From positions 1,116,001-1,180,000 of the forward strand of contig WBMQ01000012.1 in NCBI GenBank assembly GCA_016630905.1: DNA of 64,000 nt. Reading direction: 5' to 3'. The position numbers and the translations under genes were made by a program. This DNA comes from Capillidium heterosporum. Lineage: Eukaryota; Entomophthoromycota; Entomophthoromycetes; Entomophthorales; Capillidiaceae. The notes under the pieces are model-generated. The model worked only from the letters and a program-made list of their open reading frames with translations, was not told where the DNA came from and searched no databases. Shown one piece after another: positions 21,785-33,290 of this stretch (the stretch's first letter is position 1; each line of letters starts with the position of its first letter).

Positions 21785-23613
21785 ATGTTGATAGAGTTTA
21801 AAGAAGCCATAGCTAGCCAACTAGCTCAGTTATCCGGCCTGGAGAAAGATAATTTGATCCCCATGCTGGAGGCCCCAAAGAACTCTGAGAATGGAGATGT
21901 CGCCATCGCCGTGCCCAGGTTACGACTCAAGGGGAATCCAGCCGAATTTGCCAAACAGTTCGCTGAAAAGGTAACTATTGGCAGTAACGCAATTCTAAAA
22001 GTTTTCTAGTTTGAAGTAAACGATATGATAACCAAGGTCACCGCCATCGGGCCCTTTTTGAACTTCACCATCAACAAAAGTTTAATGAAGTCCATCCTAC
22101 TCTCCCAAATATTTACCCAGGGGACCAAGTTCGGTACCACCGATTCCTCAAAGGTACGTCAAAAGGTCGTCGTAGAGTTTTCCTCCCCCAACATTGCCAA
22201 ACCTTTCCACGCCGGCCATTTACGTTCCACCATTATCGGGAACTTTATCTCCAAGGCCCACCAGGCTAACGGTTACGATACCGTCACTATGAACTACTTG
22301 GGAGATTGGGGCAAACAATACGGTAATATTTATTTGTTTGTAGTTATTTTAATATCCTATTTTAGGTTTGTTGGCCCTTGGTTTTAACAAGTACGGTTCG
22401 GAGGAAGCTCTATTAAAGGATCCCATCCAACATCTGTTTGAAATCTACGTCAAGATCAATGTAAGCTGCAATTTAAATCCATGGAATTTAACTTTTTGCT
22501 ACTTAGGTGGATGCTGAAGCGGACGATACTATCCACGACCAAGCCCGTGCCTACTTTAAAAAGATGGAGGAGGGTGACGAAGAGGTGCTTAAGCTGTGGT
22601 CCCACTTCCGGGACCTGAGTATTGAAAAGTACAAGGAGACTTACGCCCGTCTCAATATCGACTTTGATATCTACTCGGGCGAATCCCAAGTCAACGAACC
22701 TATGCAGCGCGCCTTCAAACTTTTGGAGTCCAAGGGTCTGCTGACTGACTCTAAAGGAGCCAAGATCATCGATTTGGAAAAGTACAAGTTGGGTAAGGTT
22801 GTTGTGCAGAAATCGGATGGTACTGCCCTCTACATAACCCGTGACATTGGGGCTGCCATGCAGCGTTACGAGCAGCACCAGTTTGATGCCATGTACTACA
22901 TCGTAGCTTCGCAGCAGGACCTTCACCTCAAGCAACTGTTCAAGATTTTGGAGCTTTTGGAGTTCGACTGGGCCAAGAAGTGTCATCATATCAACTTTGG
23001 CATGGTCACCGGCATGTCAACCCGTAAGGGTAACGTCGTCTTCCTGGACGACATCCTCAAGGAGGCCCAGGAGACCATGCACACTCAGATGAAGTGCAAC
23101 GAGGACAAGTACAGGCAGATCAACAACCCGGAGCAGGTGGCCGACTTGGTTGGTATTTCAGCCGTTGTTGTCCAGGATATGTCGGCCAAACGTATCAAGA
23201 ACTACGCCTTCAACATGGAGACCATGGTCTCCTTCGAAGGAGATACCGGTCCCTACCTCCAGTACGCCCACTCTCGACTAGCCTCCATTCTACGAAAGGC
23301 TGACTTCCAGCCTATTGATCCCGAGAGTGTCGACCTCAGTACTTTGAAGGAGGACTGTGCCACCGAGCTATGCGAAATCATGGCCGAGTACCCCGACATG
23401 GTCAAGAGCTTACTCAACGGATTCGAGCCTTGCACCGTCGTCCACTACGCTTTACGCCTGTCCCGATGCGTATCCGGCTGTGTCGAGCAATTGTGGGTCA
23501 TGAACCAGCCCCAGGATGTGGCCATCCCCCGACTTGTCCTTTACTCAGCCGCTAAGACTACCCTCAGCAACTGCCTCAAACTGATCGGCCTTACTCCCCT
23601 CGAGAGGATGTAA
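21785..23613 (+). CDS. arginyl-tRNA synthetase
   Basis: Class I synthetase that charges tRNA-Arg. Four exons joined across introns 21971-22009, 22323-22365 and 22461-22506 give an in-frame 566-residue protein, near the usual length of fungal ArgRS. The N-terminal tRNA D-loop-binding (Add-1) domain is followed by VEFSSPNIAKPFHAGHLRST, where HAGH is the HIGH signature, then NYLGDWGKQYG. The KMSKS-region equivalent is TGMSTRKGNVVFLDD, and the helical anticodon-binding domain includes TGPYLQYAHSR and ends LIGLTPLERM. No mitochondrial presequence is evident, so it is probably the cytosolic enzyme, though many fungi use one gene for both compartments. It lies tail to tail with pirin, 116 bp apart. 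Confidence 0.95.
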
Positions 23614-23729
23614 ATTTCTAATTTTTTCAACTTTGTACGAGTAAAAGATTTTTAATTTTATTTCTGGCAAGTTTGTTTAGTTTTATTTTGTATGGGATGA
23701 AAGATAGTTTAAATGAGCTTTTGTGACAA

Positions 23730-24895
23730 CTACCTACTTTTGTTGGCTATGGTTGACTTCCACCCTTTAGCCTTCTCAAACCCCTTGGATTTGTTCATGA
23801 AGTCCGACTTGGCCTGCTCCACCTCCTTTCTGGTGTTCATGACAAAGAACCCTTCCACTTCGACTGGTTCCTACTCATGGAATTAACAACTAGAGTACTT
23901 TATAAAAACCTTACTTCTATAGGTTGACCTGCCAACACTAGGATGCGAGCTGATTTGTTTTTGACGTCAATTAGTATAGGACAAGCTTCAGCTTCATCTT
24001 CAATCAAAGGAGGGTTAAACAACAGAGTTGTCCCCTTTTTGACCTTTGTTTTATCTATAACTACTTCACCTTCCAAGATATATATCAAAACTGTCTTTAA
24101 ATTACTTGGAATATTCTATAACGATTAATGATGTTTTCTATAACTGTAAGCTCAATTTACCAAAGCAAAGGATTTGTTAGCCAAACTTTCTACATCCAAC
24201 AGTAATGTTGAAACGTTTGTTTTGATTGTAGATTTCAAACCTTCGAAACTTCCAATGACCACTTTAGCTCTAACCCCTTCCATTAGCTCCTTAACTTGAC
24301 GTGTCTGGCTGTCTCGTTCTTGATACTTGGGTTTTATTAACTTGTCCTTCTTTTTCAAATTAATCTATTGAAAAGAGTTTAAATAAAAACTGCTATATAA
24401 ACATAATACCCAAATCTGTATCCCAGTTGTAAAAGCCTTCTTATCTTCTAAAGCCATGGGCATCTCGGCATGGACAATACCCTTACCACAGGTCATAACT
24501 TGTAGATCCCCCGACTTGAGTTCCCCTTTGTTACCGAAACAATCTTCGTGCATCATGCCACCTATTTAAATATTAGCATTTGGGGTAGAGGCTGGTTTAC
24601 CGTCGAGTAGATAGGTTACCGCTTCGAAACCTCTGTGAGGATGGTCTGAAAATCCAGCTAAAAGTAGAGAAGGACAGGTAAATATTACAAAGAAAGCATT
24701 GAATAGATTACCAGGTGGACGGCAGAAGAAGTGATCGACCAACAGAAATGGGTCCAACTTGGGTAAATCGTTGTTCATAGGCCCTACTATAGGTATCATG
24801 CGTTCATTGGTCGATTCCAACACCTTGGCTACCTGTTTCAACTGGATAGTACGGTAGGTTGTTGTAGTTTGAACTTCTAGATCGGTTACAGTCAT
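23730..24895 (-). CDS. pirin-family iron-binding cupin protein
   Basis: Pirins are bicupin proteins that bind iron; members act as transcription cofactors or quercetinase-like enzymes. Six exons with five short introns give a continuous reading frame from MTVTDLEVQTTTTYRTIQL to KGWKSTIANKSR. The iron ligands are all present in the N-terminal cupin: the two His of DHPHRGFEAVTYLLDG, and the His and Glu of GKGIVHAEMP. Other family phrases are KLDPFLLVDHF and EDCFGNKGELKSGDLQ. The C-terminal cupin has LEGEVVID and LVLAGQPIEEPV. The exon boundary inside LVLAGQPIE|EPVEVEGFFVMN was set by the GTAAGG donor and TAG acceptor. Cytosolic or nuclear location is typical of the family; the substrate here is unknown. 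Confidence 0.92.
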
Positions 24896-27212
24896 GTTAT
24901 TGAAGTTGGACTACTTTTGTTGCAAGATACTTGATACTTTTGGCTCCATCTCTTGTTTTCAAGTTGAAATAGGGTTGCAATTCTTGGTTTGTAAGCTTAC
25001 AAATCAACCGAAGTTTTGAAATGGTTGGGTTTTAGGATAGTTGCATCATTTTTAGGATTGTTATGAAGGTGACTAAAAGTTGAAACACATTGCAAACAAA
25101 CTTAGCATTATGAAGTCGTTTCTATGTCTCATTGATGAGCTCTTAAAGCATATCTATTCAAATGGTATAGGCTTGAAATCCGTAAACCGTATGTTAATTT
25201 CTATCACAGTTTGATTATAGTTTTGCAAACCTAGATAGTATCCTTTAGATAGTAGTCTCTAAATTCCAAATTAAATGCACTATAATCTAATGTTTGATTT
25301 AAACTATCGTTCAAGTATTTTGGAATTTAGTGTTGCATTTCTGAAAGATCTTTGAATGGTTTACAACACATAGTATCAAATTCATATTGGTAAAGTTGTT
25401 TGTATTGAAATTTTATGCTAAAGGTAAGAATTAGCTACATTCTTATCTTCGACTGCCTTTTAGATGTATCACTTGCATAGAAATTGACTATCAAGTTGTA
25501 AGGACTTTCAACCACTATCTTTGATTACCTATACTTTCAAGTAAAGCTTAGTTTAGGTAGTTTTATTCAATCTTCATCCACTCTATATAAATAGGGCATG
25601 ACTAAAACTATAGTCGTAAAATCTAAGTAATAGATAAACATCTGTTTATCCAAAAATATAAATGCTACTGGTACTAAGAAAGCCATCACTATTTAAAATA
25701 GCCCATCAAAAAATACATTTAGAAAAGGTGAAAACGACTACCTCAGACCTTTTCCTATTTTTAAATTGATTTTTAGCTCTAGTCAAGGTAGAATCAATAG
25801 CTTTAGGGCTCTACGAATTTACCAGTGGACTGCTGGTGTAACACACTGTATAGTTACCAATATTGCTTACGATATCAAGCCCTACTTTATATTTCCTTTC
25901 ATTTTACAGATGTGGAACTGTTGTATATAACAGTTGAAGGAAGTTTGATTTACCGCCCTAAGCCTCTAATAAGATATAAGTAACTTGAAACGATAGATTT
26001 CGATCAGGGTAGTGTTTACCATCTCCTGGAATTGAATCTTTCAGTTTCTATCCAACTAGGATTCCAATATACCTATACCAAATCTTTGGCATAATTAGTT
26101 TTGGATAGCAACCTTCAATCTTGAGTAGCTTGAATTGAAATTTAATAATTACTATTTTCCAAGAATCAATATTAACCTTTTTAGGTCAAGTACCGGCTAT
26201 ATGTATACTCCAGGTCCGTATCGATATCAGATTAACCTCCTACATTCTTACGTTTCTAGGAAAATTAATGATTTCATTGAAGTACTTAAGTAATCATTTT
26301 GTAGCAGTATATACTGCTATGATAGCTTTCGAGACAGCCATCTTCTGCAGTTGGTAGTTAGCTCAAGATATATCTATCTACTAGCTATAGTTTTCCTGTT
26401 TAATATCACAGCCATATATTCTATATTCTTTTAGATGAACTTGGTACTAAGGATGTCATTTGCTTAGCCCTTTTTCTAAACCTATAAAATTGCTAAAATT
26501 ATCATAAAAGTATACCAAAAACAAAGAACCTTGATGCTAATTCGATATATAGGAACATGAACTTTCTTATCTAGAGCTTGCACTACCTCTCCCATCTAAA
26601 CTAGTTGGATTAAATTAAGTGAATGGAGGCAATGCTATCTTTTAGATAAATAGGACCATTGTATTCTAGGAAAAAATATATACATTAAACTTTGCAAATT
26701 ATGTTAAAATTGAATTACTAATATACTCTACCATAATCTTATCCCAAATACTAAGCACAAATTTTTCAGGCACCGGTATACAATTGATCCTACCTTATTA
26801 CATGCTATATATATTTATCCAAATGCCGAATCTATTTATAAAAAACTCTACACTAACAGATAATGGAATGTAGTGTGCTATCCACTTTACATTAAATTAA
26901 AAATACCTCGTTTTGCAAACTTTATCATACCTTGAATTTTTTATCTCTATATCGGATCTACCTGCCAAGCTGACCGAGAACTCCTATTTAACTTCCAAAG
27001 GACTACTGCCCACCTTTTTCTCAATCGGGCAGGTTAAAATCTAGGAACATGAAATTCCAACGTCTATTTATACTGAGAGGCGAAATCCTACTTATATTTT
27101 TATAAGTAGGTGGGGAAGCCCAACTAGAAGTATGTAGGTACAGTTTAGGAGAAAGGGGCACTTTAGAAGTCAAGTGAAGGAAAAAGCAAACTAAAATATC
27201 AAAAATACCGCA
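24896..27212. other. intergenic, gene-poor
   Basis: About 2.3 kb of AT-rich sequence between the pirin start and tyrosinase copy 2. A TATATAAATA at about 25583 is not followed by a usable reading frame. No tyrosinase remnant or tRNA found by eye. Confidence 0.5.
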
Positions 27213-27220
27213 TATAAATA
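27213..27220 (+). promoter_or_regulatory. TATA box of tyrosinase copy 2
   Basis: TATAAATA, 71-78 bp upstream of the start codon at 27291. Confidence 0.6.
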
Positions 27221-27290
27221 CCTAGATGGTAGTAACACCAAATTTGATATCAACTCTATTTAATTAAAACTAATAAGCTATTGCTACTTA

Positions 27291-28509
27291 ATGAACATGA
27301 AATGTCTACTAGCCTTAATATCTACATTAATCCTCCTGATAACTAATATCTTAGGTCAAGGCTGCCATCAGCCGCAGCGACGACCCGAGATCCGTGAACT
27401 TAATAGTGATCAACTGAACACTTTCTTATCAGCCGTTAGAACTCTACGAAACCAAGGCGGTATCGATGTATTCTCCCAAAGCAGTAGTGAGCATCCTCAA
27501 CTACGCGAGTGAAGCCCATGGCGTACCTGCTTTCTTACCCTGGCACCGTGAGTATTTGAAACGGTTCGAACTGGCTTTACAGATGATCAACCCTTCCATA
27601 ATACTCCCCTACTGGGATTGGTCTATAGACTCCCAACACCCCGAACAATCTATCCTCTTCACCGATGGCTACTTTGGTAGCAACGGCAAGGATAACTACT
27701 GTGTGACCGATGGTTACTTTGCCAATTTCCAGATGACGGTACCTTCCCCACACTGTTTAAGAAGACAGTTCAATGATGGGGATCAGATCTCCGCCTTTTA
27801 CTCACCGGAGGCTTTGGAAACCATTTTAAAGAACTCCAACAGTTATGACCAGTTCCATAGAACTTTGGAAGGTGCACCTCACGGTAGTGTCCATGTGAAT
27901 ATTGGGGGTGATAACGGCGACTTTTCAACCATGTTCTCACCCAACGACCCTATATTTTATTTACACCATGGATTCATCGATTTGCTATGGGCCGAGTGGC
28001 AGGCCAGGAACCCTAGTTTGGCAGGTACCTATAACGGCGACATCAACGGGGCTCAAGTCAGCTTAAATGACAACATGGCTCCGTTCAACGTACCGGTACG
28101 TCAAGTTATGGATACTCGAGCTAATGGCTACTGCTACTATTATTCACGATATAGTGCCGACGTACCTGATGTACCACCTACTACCGATAACAATTCACTG
28201 CGTAGAAGGGGATCTCCAGCTGCTCGATCCATAGGCTCGTACCTTGGCTCCTCATCCACTAATTCGTTGCTAGGACATAATATGCTGCATCATATCAAGA
28301 ACGGCCATACCTTCAACAAATTGAAAGTAGATGCTAATGATAGATCCACTCTCAAAGTCATTAGAACTCCTAAACCTCTACCTGATTATTACATCCAGCG
28401 CAATAATTTGGATTCCAATTTCATTAGGCAAACTGAGTCGGAACTATCTACCGTTGTCGAGGCATTGAATACCTTGACTGATTTTGTACCTTTGGCTAGG
28501 ATCATCTGA
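27291..28509 (+). CDS. secreted tyrosinase copy 2, single-base frameshift inside the CuA site
   Basis: Paralogue of the 19922 gene: signal peptide (MNMKCLLALISTLILLITN), RRPEIREL, DVFSQ, EAHGVPAFLPWHREYLKRF, GYFANFQMTVPSPHCLRR, CuB PHGSVHVNIGGDNGDF and FYLHHGFIDLLWAEWQ, LRRR, and the shared tail RTPKPLPDYYIQRNNLD. The first frame stops at 27510-27512. The rest reads in the next frame from about 27496. One extra base next to the codon for the first CuA histidine (27492-27494) explains it: skipping one C at 27495/27496 restores His-Leu-Asn-Tyr, matching His-Asn-Asn-Tyr of copy 1. No GT-AG intron of plausible size restores the frame without losing that histidine. As read, the product stops before the copper sites, so this is a young pseudogene or a sequencing error. 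Confidence 0.83.
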
Positions 28510-28933
28510 GATGGGCGAATGAATAGAGCAGTGCTCGAAAATATGTTGAAAATGTTGTTAATAAAATTATCTCTTTTTATTATACATGCTTTTAAATATA
28601 AAGTACTTTAGCTGGATCAAATATACAGTATATATTTTTCTAGTTTCTATGGTTAGCCTTTTAGTAGATAGACTTGGCATTCTAAAATTAGGGTAGCTGT
28701 AGTCCAGGTGTTAGCGTTACTAAATTTCAAACTTTACCTTCCGGTATCCAAAAAGTATACAAAAAATTAAAACAGCTAGATAGACTGCTGCTAAGTCGTA
28801 AAAATTAAGGTTCAACCTGCATCAAATTATTATAGCTAAAACTTTACTTTAATATACCTACCTATTATCCATCAAAGCGTAAATTTCAGATAGCTATGTT
28901 CGAGAATAAAAAGTTTGGAAAAGGTACTCAACT
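28510..28933. other. intergenic, no gene seen
   Basis: Shared 3' flank of tyrosinase copy 2 (AATAAAATTATC about 50 bp past the stop) and the BAG-domain gene. Nothing else recognised. Confidence 0.55.
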
Positions 28934-29784
28934 CTACTTACGTTGAATAGGATGCACCTGCTTCAGCCTACTGAAGCAATTATCCAACCCATCTGATAAC
29001 TCTTGCAAGTAGTTGACAGCCCGCTTACGGCGTTCTCGAAGTCGCTTCACCACGTTGGCCATCTCCACCGTCAATTGTTCGACATCGGGGTTTGTAGTTA
29101 TACCGTCCAACTTCATAAGTCCTCGTAACAAAATCTCATTGGCATGCAGGTACTTCTCCTCCAACTTTTTGCGCTCAAAGACGTAGTCAGCATCTTCGTA
29201 CTTGGGTTCCCTGTACTTTATGCAAAATTGCTCCACCTGGTCTGCAAAAGTCTGCAAGGTAGATTGTGTCTTCTGGTAGGTTTCGTTCTTTACAAGTTCG
29301 ATGGAGTTGCTGGTAAGTTTCTCGAACTTCTGTTCTGGGGACTCTAATTTAGTTGTGGAAGCTTCTACATTGGAAGGGGTTGATTTGGGAGGCTGAGTCG
29401 AAGTGGTGGAGGTTGGTTTCGTTGAGGAGGGTACAGCTCCTTTATCCTAAGGTAAGAGAAATTTAATAATTAAGTTGAAATGATTGAAAAGTACGGTGGT
29501 AGCTACCGGTAACATCAAAATTTTACTTTTAAAGTTTACACCATAGGCTCCTAGACTACTACCATCATCCTTCATCAAAGCTTAAAAATAAAATTAATTC
29601 TAGTTTAAAATAAAAATAAATTACCTCCACTACATATCAATCGAACTTGTTGGTAAGGTACATTTAAAGTTGTAGCGCAATCCATCTTGAGGTCCCTCAA
29701 AGTAACCTTAAAAAGATCTTCCTCTCGAACCAAGTTAGTTAACAGGTTGTATCGGTTACGGTTGTAGTATAAAGCTATAGGCAT
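28934..29784 (-). CDS. BAG-domain cochaperone with N-terminal ubiquitin-like region
   Basis: BAG proteins bind the ATPase domain of Hsp70 and promote nucleotide exchange. Starting from the ATG at 29784, three exons read in phase. A ubiquitin-like region (EEDLFKVTLRDLKMDCATTL, QQVRLICSGALMKDDG) is followed by a Ser/Thr/Pro-rich linker. The C-terminal BAG domain reads EKYLHANEILLRGLMKLDGI...RLRERRKRAVNYLQELSDGLD, including the conserved LMKLDGI and RRKRAVNYLQ phrases. UBL plus BAG is the layout of animal BAG1 and of fission-yeast Bag101/102, linking Hsp70 to the proteasome. The reading frame ends at a TAG overlapping a GTAAGT donor-like sequence; splicing there would also end within a few codons, so the C-terminus hardly changes. 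Confidence 0.86.
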
Positions 29785-30883
29785 CTTTTCTAAATTGGTG
29801 GTTGTAGCAAAGCTCTAGGAGTTGGGGATGGAAAGCTTAGCATAAATACATTTTTTTGGATTGGTAAGTCGTAAAGCAATGGCACTATTTGGTAGGAAAT
29901 TTAAACCCCATAGTAGCAAATGAATTTGCATTAGTTTTGAGGATAAAGTAGAAGGTAGAAATTACCCATAAACCTTGAAAGACTTACCTGAAAAGCTCAA
30001 CCTCAGGTTCGAGTATTTTGGTTTGACATGGGCTACCCTTTGGGGATAATAACTTAGAAAGGTGACAAAAGCTTCATAATGGCTAAAAACTATACAAAAA
30101 TATGGTGAGAGGCCAAAATTGAATATCACTAAACTAAGCAAGAGCAGCTTTCTATAAAGCATTTCCAACTAACAGTTTCCAATTTAACTAATAATAGAGG
30201 CTAAATATCGTTTGCATTTGCTATATACTAATAAGCTGCAGTGGAAGCGTAATATTTGATACTAGCTGTAAATGGCAGAAAATATAATACTTAAGTTCAT
30301 ATTGGTATAATCATTTTGCAGACCAGAACTAAATCTATTGATAGGCTAGATAAAGACAAGGTATAGCTGCCCATTCTGAACCAAACTCAACATAAAAGCT
30401 CTAAACGTTAGTATCCAATCTATCAAAGACTTTGATATTAGCATACCAATTTCTATTCTAATCAATAGGAACTTTAAATAATATATGGACATATATATAT
30501 CCATCATCTCATATTTAAAAACAAAAAAGTTATTAACCTCAAATAAATACACCAAAGACAAATTAAAATTTTGGAAGTTTATAGCCGGAAAAGTCTGACA
30601 AAGTGAAGGGAAGAGGAGCGTTACAAAAAATTTGAAAGTGGTAGAAAGGGGGAGGAGGAGGCAAATGGGTAAATGTGGAGTAGGATATAGAAATCAAAGA
30701 TTAAGGATGATCAATATAAAAAAAGGTAAGGGCTATCAGAGACGCAAAAAACAGAGTTGGGAAGGTTGGATAGCAAATCAAATCGGAGTCGAAATCTCCA
30801 ACTCGAAAAGCTGCAGATTGTAAATCTTTGAAGTCCATCCTCCCGTTTCTATAGTTTATAAATTGGACATCGTAACGCAGCAC
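29785..30883. other. intergenic, no gene seen
   Basis: AT-rich interval between the BAG-protein start and the 3' end of the Pub1-like gene. Open frames at 29962-30168 and 30346-30561 (minus) are hydrophobic, low complexity and unsupported by any motif. A purine-rich G/A stretch lies at 30600-30760. Confidence 0.5.
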
Positions 30884-32614
30884 CTAGACGTTGTAGTTGG
30901 GATGCTGTTGGTTGTCACCAGTGTACCCACTAGGATTCTCGGTATAGACCTGCATGTTAGGATCATGTTGGGGTGGGTAGGCGTAGTACGGGTTGTAGTC
31001 GTAACCGTAGTTGAAGTTGGGGTTGATCTGGGGCATCTGCTCCATCTCCGGGTTCATCATTCCCCCTGGGACCGGCATATATCCGGACATGTGCCCATAG
31101 TCCTGATTGTACTCATGGTGGTACTCGTGGAACTGGTAGGGGTTGTGGGGTGGGGCGCGGCTGTAGGCGTTGGCACTGCTGTCGTTGAACTTATCCTTAC
31201 CCCACGAGCACTGGTAGGATGGAGGGAGTTAGTATTGTGCACTAAAAAAGACTATACCTTAATGGTACGGCCGTTGATGACGGTGCCCTGTAAGCATGAG
31301 ATGGCTGAAGCCGCTTGCTCATGGGTCCCCATCCTTTGGAATGTTAACAACATAAATTAAAATGTACTACTTGATAAAGGCGAAGCCGCGATCCGATTGA
31401 ACTCGCATCTCCACGATCATCCCGTAGGGTGCAAAATATGGTGCAAGATGTGCCTCTACGTTTAGAAATTAGAATCAGACATAGTATGAAGAGTCTTTAC
31501 GTGTGATATAGTTTGGTAGATTTCCCAAATAGACGGTCGTGTTAGTAGCGGATGCTTGGTTCAGTATGGTGTCGTATGAGTTGACAGGTGCTTCGCCTGT
31601 AACATTTTTGACTTGACTGCCTAAAAATTATTTAAAAAATTGGATTTTGCTATTAGAACTTGAAGTTTTCAATCAAATGCTACCCTTTTGGTTAGCCCAG
31701 TTAACACGTATAGCCCTTGAACCCAAATACTCGCCTTAAAATCGGTTAGCGCTAGCTTTAAAAATACTCAACATACCGCTCATAGTAGCAATTGCTTTTT
31801 CGGCGTCCTAAATGAGGGTTAGAAGAGCACTATTTCAGAATGCGGTACCTGTTTTTGACGGAATGCTACAAACCCGAAACCTCGAGACTTTTTAGAGGCC
31901 AAATCCCACATAACCCGTGCGTCTCTGTTACATAGAATTACTTTACGTTAGTTGTGATTTGAACGAGGCTAAACTATAAGAACATACGACATACTACCAA
32001 AGATTTGAAAGGCTTTCGATAAAATTTGATCGTCAACTTCGGCACACAGGTCTCCAACGAAGATATGGTAATGGTCTTGAGGTGAAAATTAAATGCTTAG
32101 CTCGATTAAACTGTAAATATTTACCAGAGGTGTCCTCCTTTTGAGTAGAGCCACCGGCAGAAAAGGCCCAATTCACTTTAATCTCCTAGAATTTACAAAA
32201 AATACAAGAAGCTTTAAAACCCTATCCAGCTAAATATCTTACCAAGCCAAATATCTTCCTACCGTTTAAAATGTTCAAGGCGGATTCGGCTCTCTGAGTG
32301 TCCGACATTTCTACAAAACCATAATTCGGATTGCTCCCATTGGACTGTTACATAAAAAGATATTGGTTGTAAACAAAAACGCTTTGAAAAACAATATTGC
32401 TTACATTTTTATCAGCAATGATCTTGACATGGGTTACTGGTCCAGAAGTTGAGAAGATATCAGTTAGCATAAATTCAGTAACTTTAGGATCTAAATTCCC
32501 GACATACAGGGTACGACATCCGGTCTCTTGACCTGCATTCTGTCCTTGCTGTTGTGGGTAAGGGTAGGGGTAAGCCCCATTTTGATAAGGTATTTGCTGG
32601 TTGGTAGGTTCCAT
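30884..32614 (-). CDS. TIA-1/Pub1-like RNA-binding protein with three RRMs
   Basis: TIA-1/Pub1 proteins bind U- or AU-rich RNA, influence splicing and mRNA stability, and enter stress granules. After a short Pro/Gln/Tyr head come RRM1 (CRTLYVGNLDPKVTEFML, NYGFVEM), RRM2 (DHYHIFVGDLCAEVDD, RGFGFVAF) and RRM3 (NTTVYLGNLPNYIT, DRGFAFI), with the family phrase IRVNWANQK between RRM2 and RRM3. The C-terminal tail is rich in Tyr, Pro, Asn and Met and has repeated NPYYAYPPQ-type phrases, like the prion-like tails of this family. About eight tiny introns cut the gene, far more than its neighbours have. The stop is at 30884-30886. The exon order is secure; a few exact splice sites are not. Confidence 0.9.
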
Positions 32615-32768
32615 GACTAATCTTTTAGAGAAGGGTAGTGAAGCTTATTACAACTCCCAACTAAAACTTAATGGGCCCTAGAACCAATCAACTTTCTCTA
32701 TTTTCAAGTGATACGTCTTAAATGCCCAGGTTTCACGGTTTTAAAGTCAGTTTGATTTCTAGGTGCAA
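32615..32768. promoter_or_regulatory. shared divergent promoter of Pub1-like and DUF4604 genes
   Basis: Only 154 bp lie between the two divergent start codons, so promoter elements for both must be here. No TATA box is seen. Inferred from geometry. Confidence 0.4.
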
Positions 32769-33290
32769 ATGGCTGAGAAAAGGCAACGGAACTCCAGCGG
32801 CAAAAATGGCAGGAACAAGTTAAGCTACGTCAAGCAGGTCCCCAACTTTTTAAGAGGTATGATGGAAAGGGAGGACAGTTCTAGGCTTCTTGATAAGATT
32901 AAAGTGGATCGAGCTAATGAGAGTGAAGGTGAAGATGAGAACGAACTTTTATCCAAAAACGAAGAAGAGAAGCCACAGATTGTCGTATTAAACACAAAGA
33001 AGCATCTCAGTGAAAAGGAAGTTTTAAAGCATCTTGAAGGTGACGGAAAAGACGAAAGTGAAGTCGAGAACGAGAGTATAGACGAAGGGGGTAGGATCCT
33101 TTTCAAAAAACCCAAACAGATTTCAACAAGTACCCAAAAGAAGGTAGGCACAACACCAGCTAATGCACTTGCAGCAGAGATTGAAAAGCTCAAGGAAGCA
33201 ACTCAAGATAGATCAACAAGCAAGGCTTCCAATTCCGAAAAGAAGAAGAAGCGTAAAGTGAACACCAAACTTTCTTTTGAATTAGATTAG
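32769..33290 (+). CDS. DUF4604 (KIAA1143-like) protein
   Basis: A 173-residue, highly charged, probably disordered protein. It has the DUF4604 layout: N-terminal RNKLSYVKQVPNFLRGMM (family: VSYVKPxxPxFL), a central acidic stretch, PQIVVLNTKKHLSEKEVLKH (family: PQVVVLkkGDLSxEEV), GGRILFKKPKQ (family: DGRIxxRKP), and a basic C-terminal KKKKRKV followed by LSFELD (family ends in LSFdxdE). The basic cluster looks like a nuclear localisation signal. The start at 32769 (MAEKRQ) is the first ATG in this frame. The function of the family is not established; widespread conservation in animals and fungi is known. No introns. Confidence 0.87.
   Translation: MAEKRQRNSSGKNGRNKLSYVKQVPNFLRGMMEREDSSRLLDKIKVDRANESEGEDENELLSKNEEEKPQIVVLNTKKHLSEKEVLKHLEGDGKDESEVENESIDEGGRILFKKPKQISTSTQKKVGTTPANALAAEIEKLKEATQDRSTSKASNSEKKKKRKVNTKLSFELD

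Noticed and set aside
22456-22989. 177-codon minus-strand frame opposite the ArgRS gene
   Set aside because: Antisense shadow of a conserved exon; composition is the complement of ArgRS codons.
27487-27517. 31-nt intron to explain the copy-2 tyrosinase frame change
   Set aside because: It would restore phase but delete the first CuA histidine, and it is shorter than any other intron in the window.
30480-30520. TATATATA run and other short AT repeats
   Set aside because: Simple AT repeats are frequent in these intergenic regions; none is long or ordered enough to call a repeat element.
29962-30561. Hydrophobic minus-strand frames upstream of the BAG gene
   Set aside because: AT-driven, aromatic and Leu-rich composition with no motif, start context or splice logic.
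30863-31360. 165-codon Val/Gly-rich plus-strand frame
   Set aside because: It mirrors the Tyr/Pro/Asn-rich tail of the Pub1-like gene on the other strand; low-complexity artefact.
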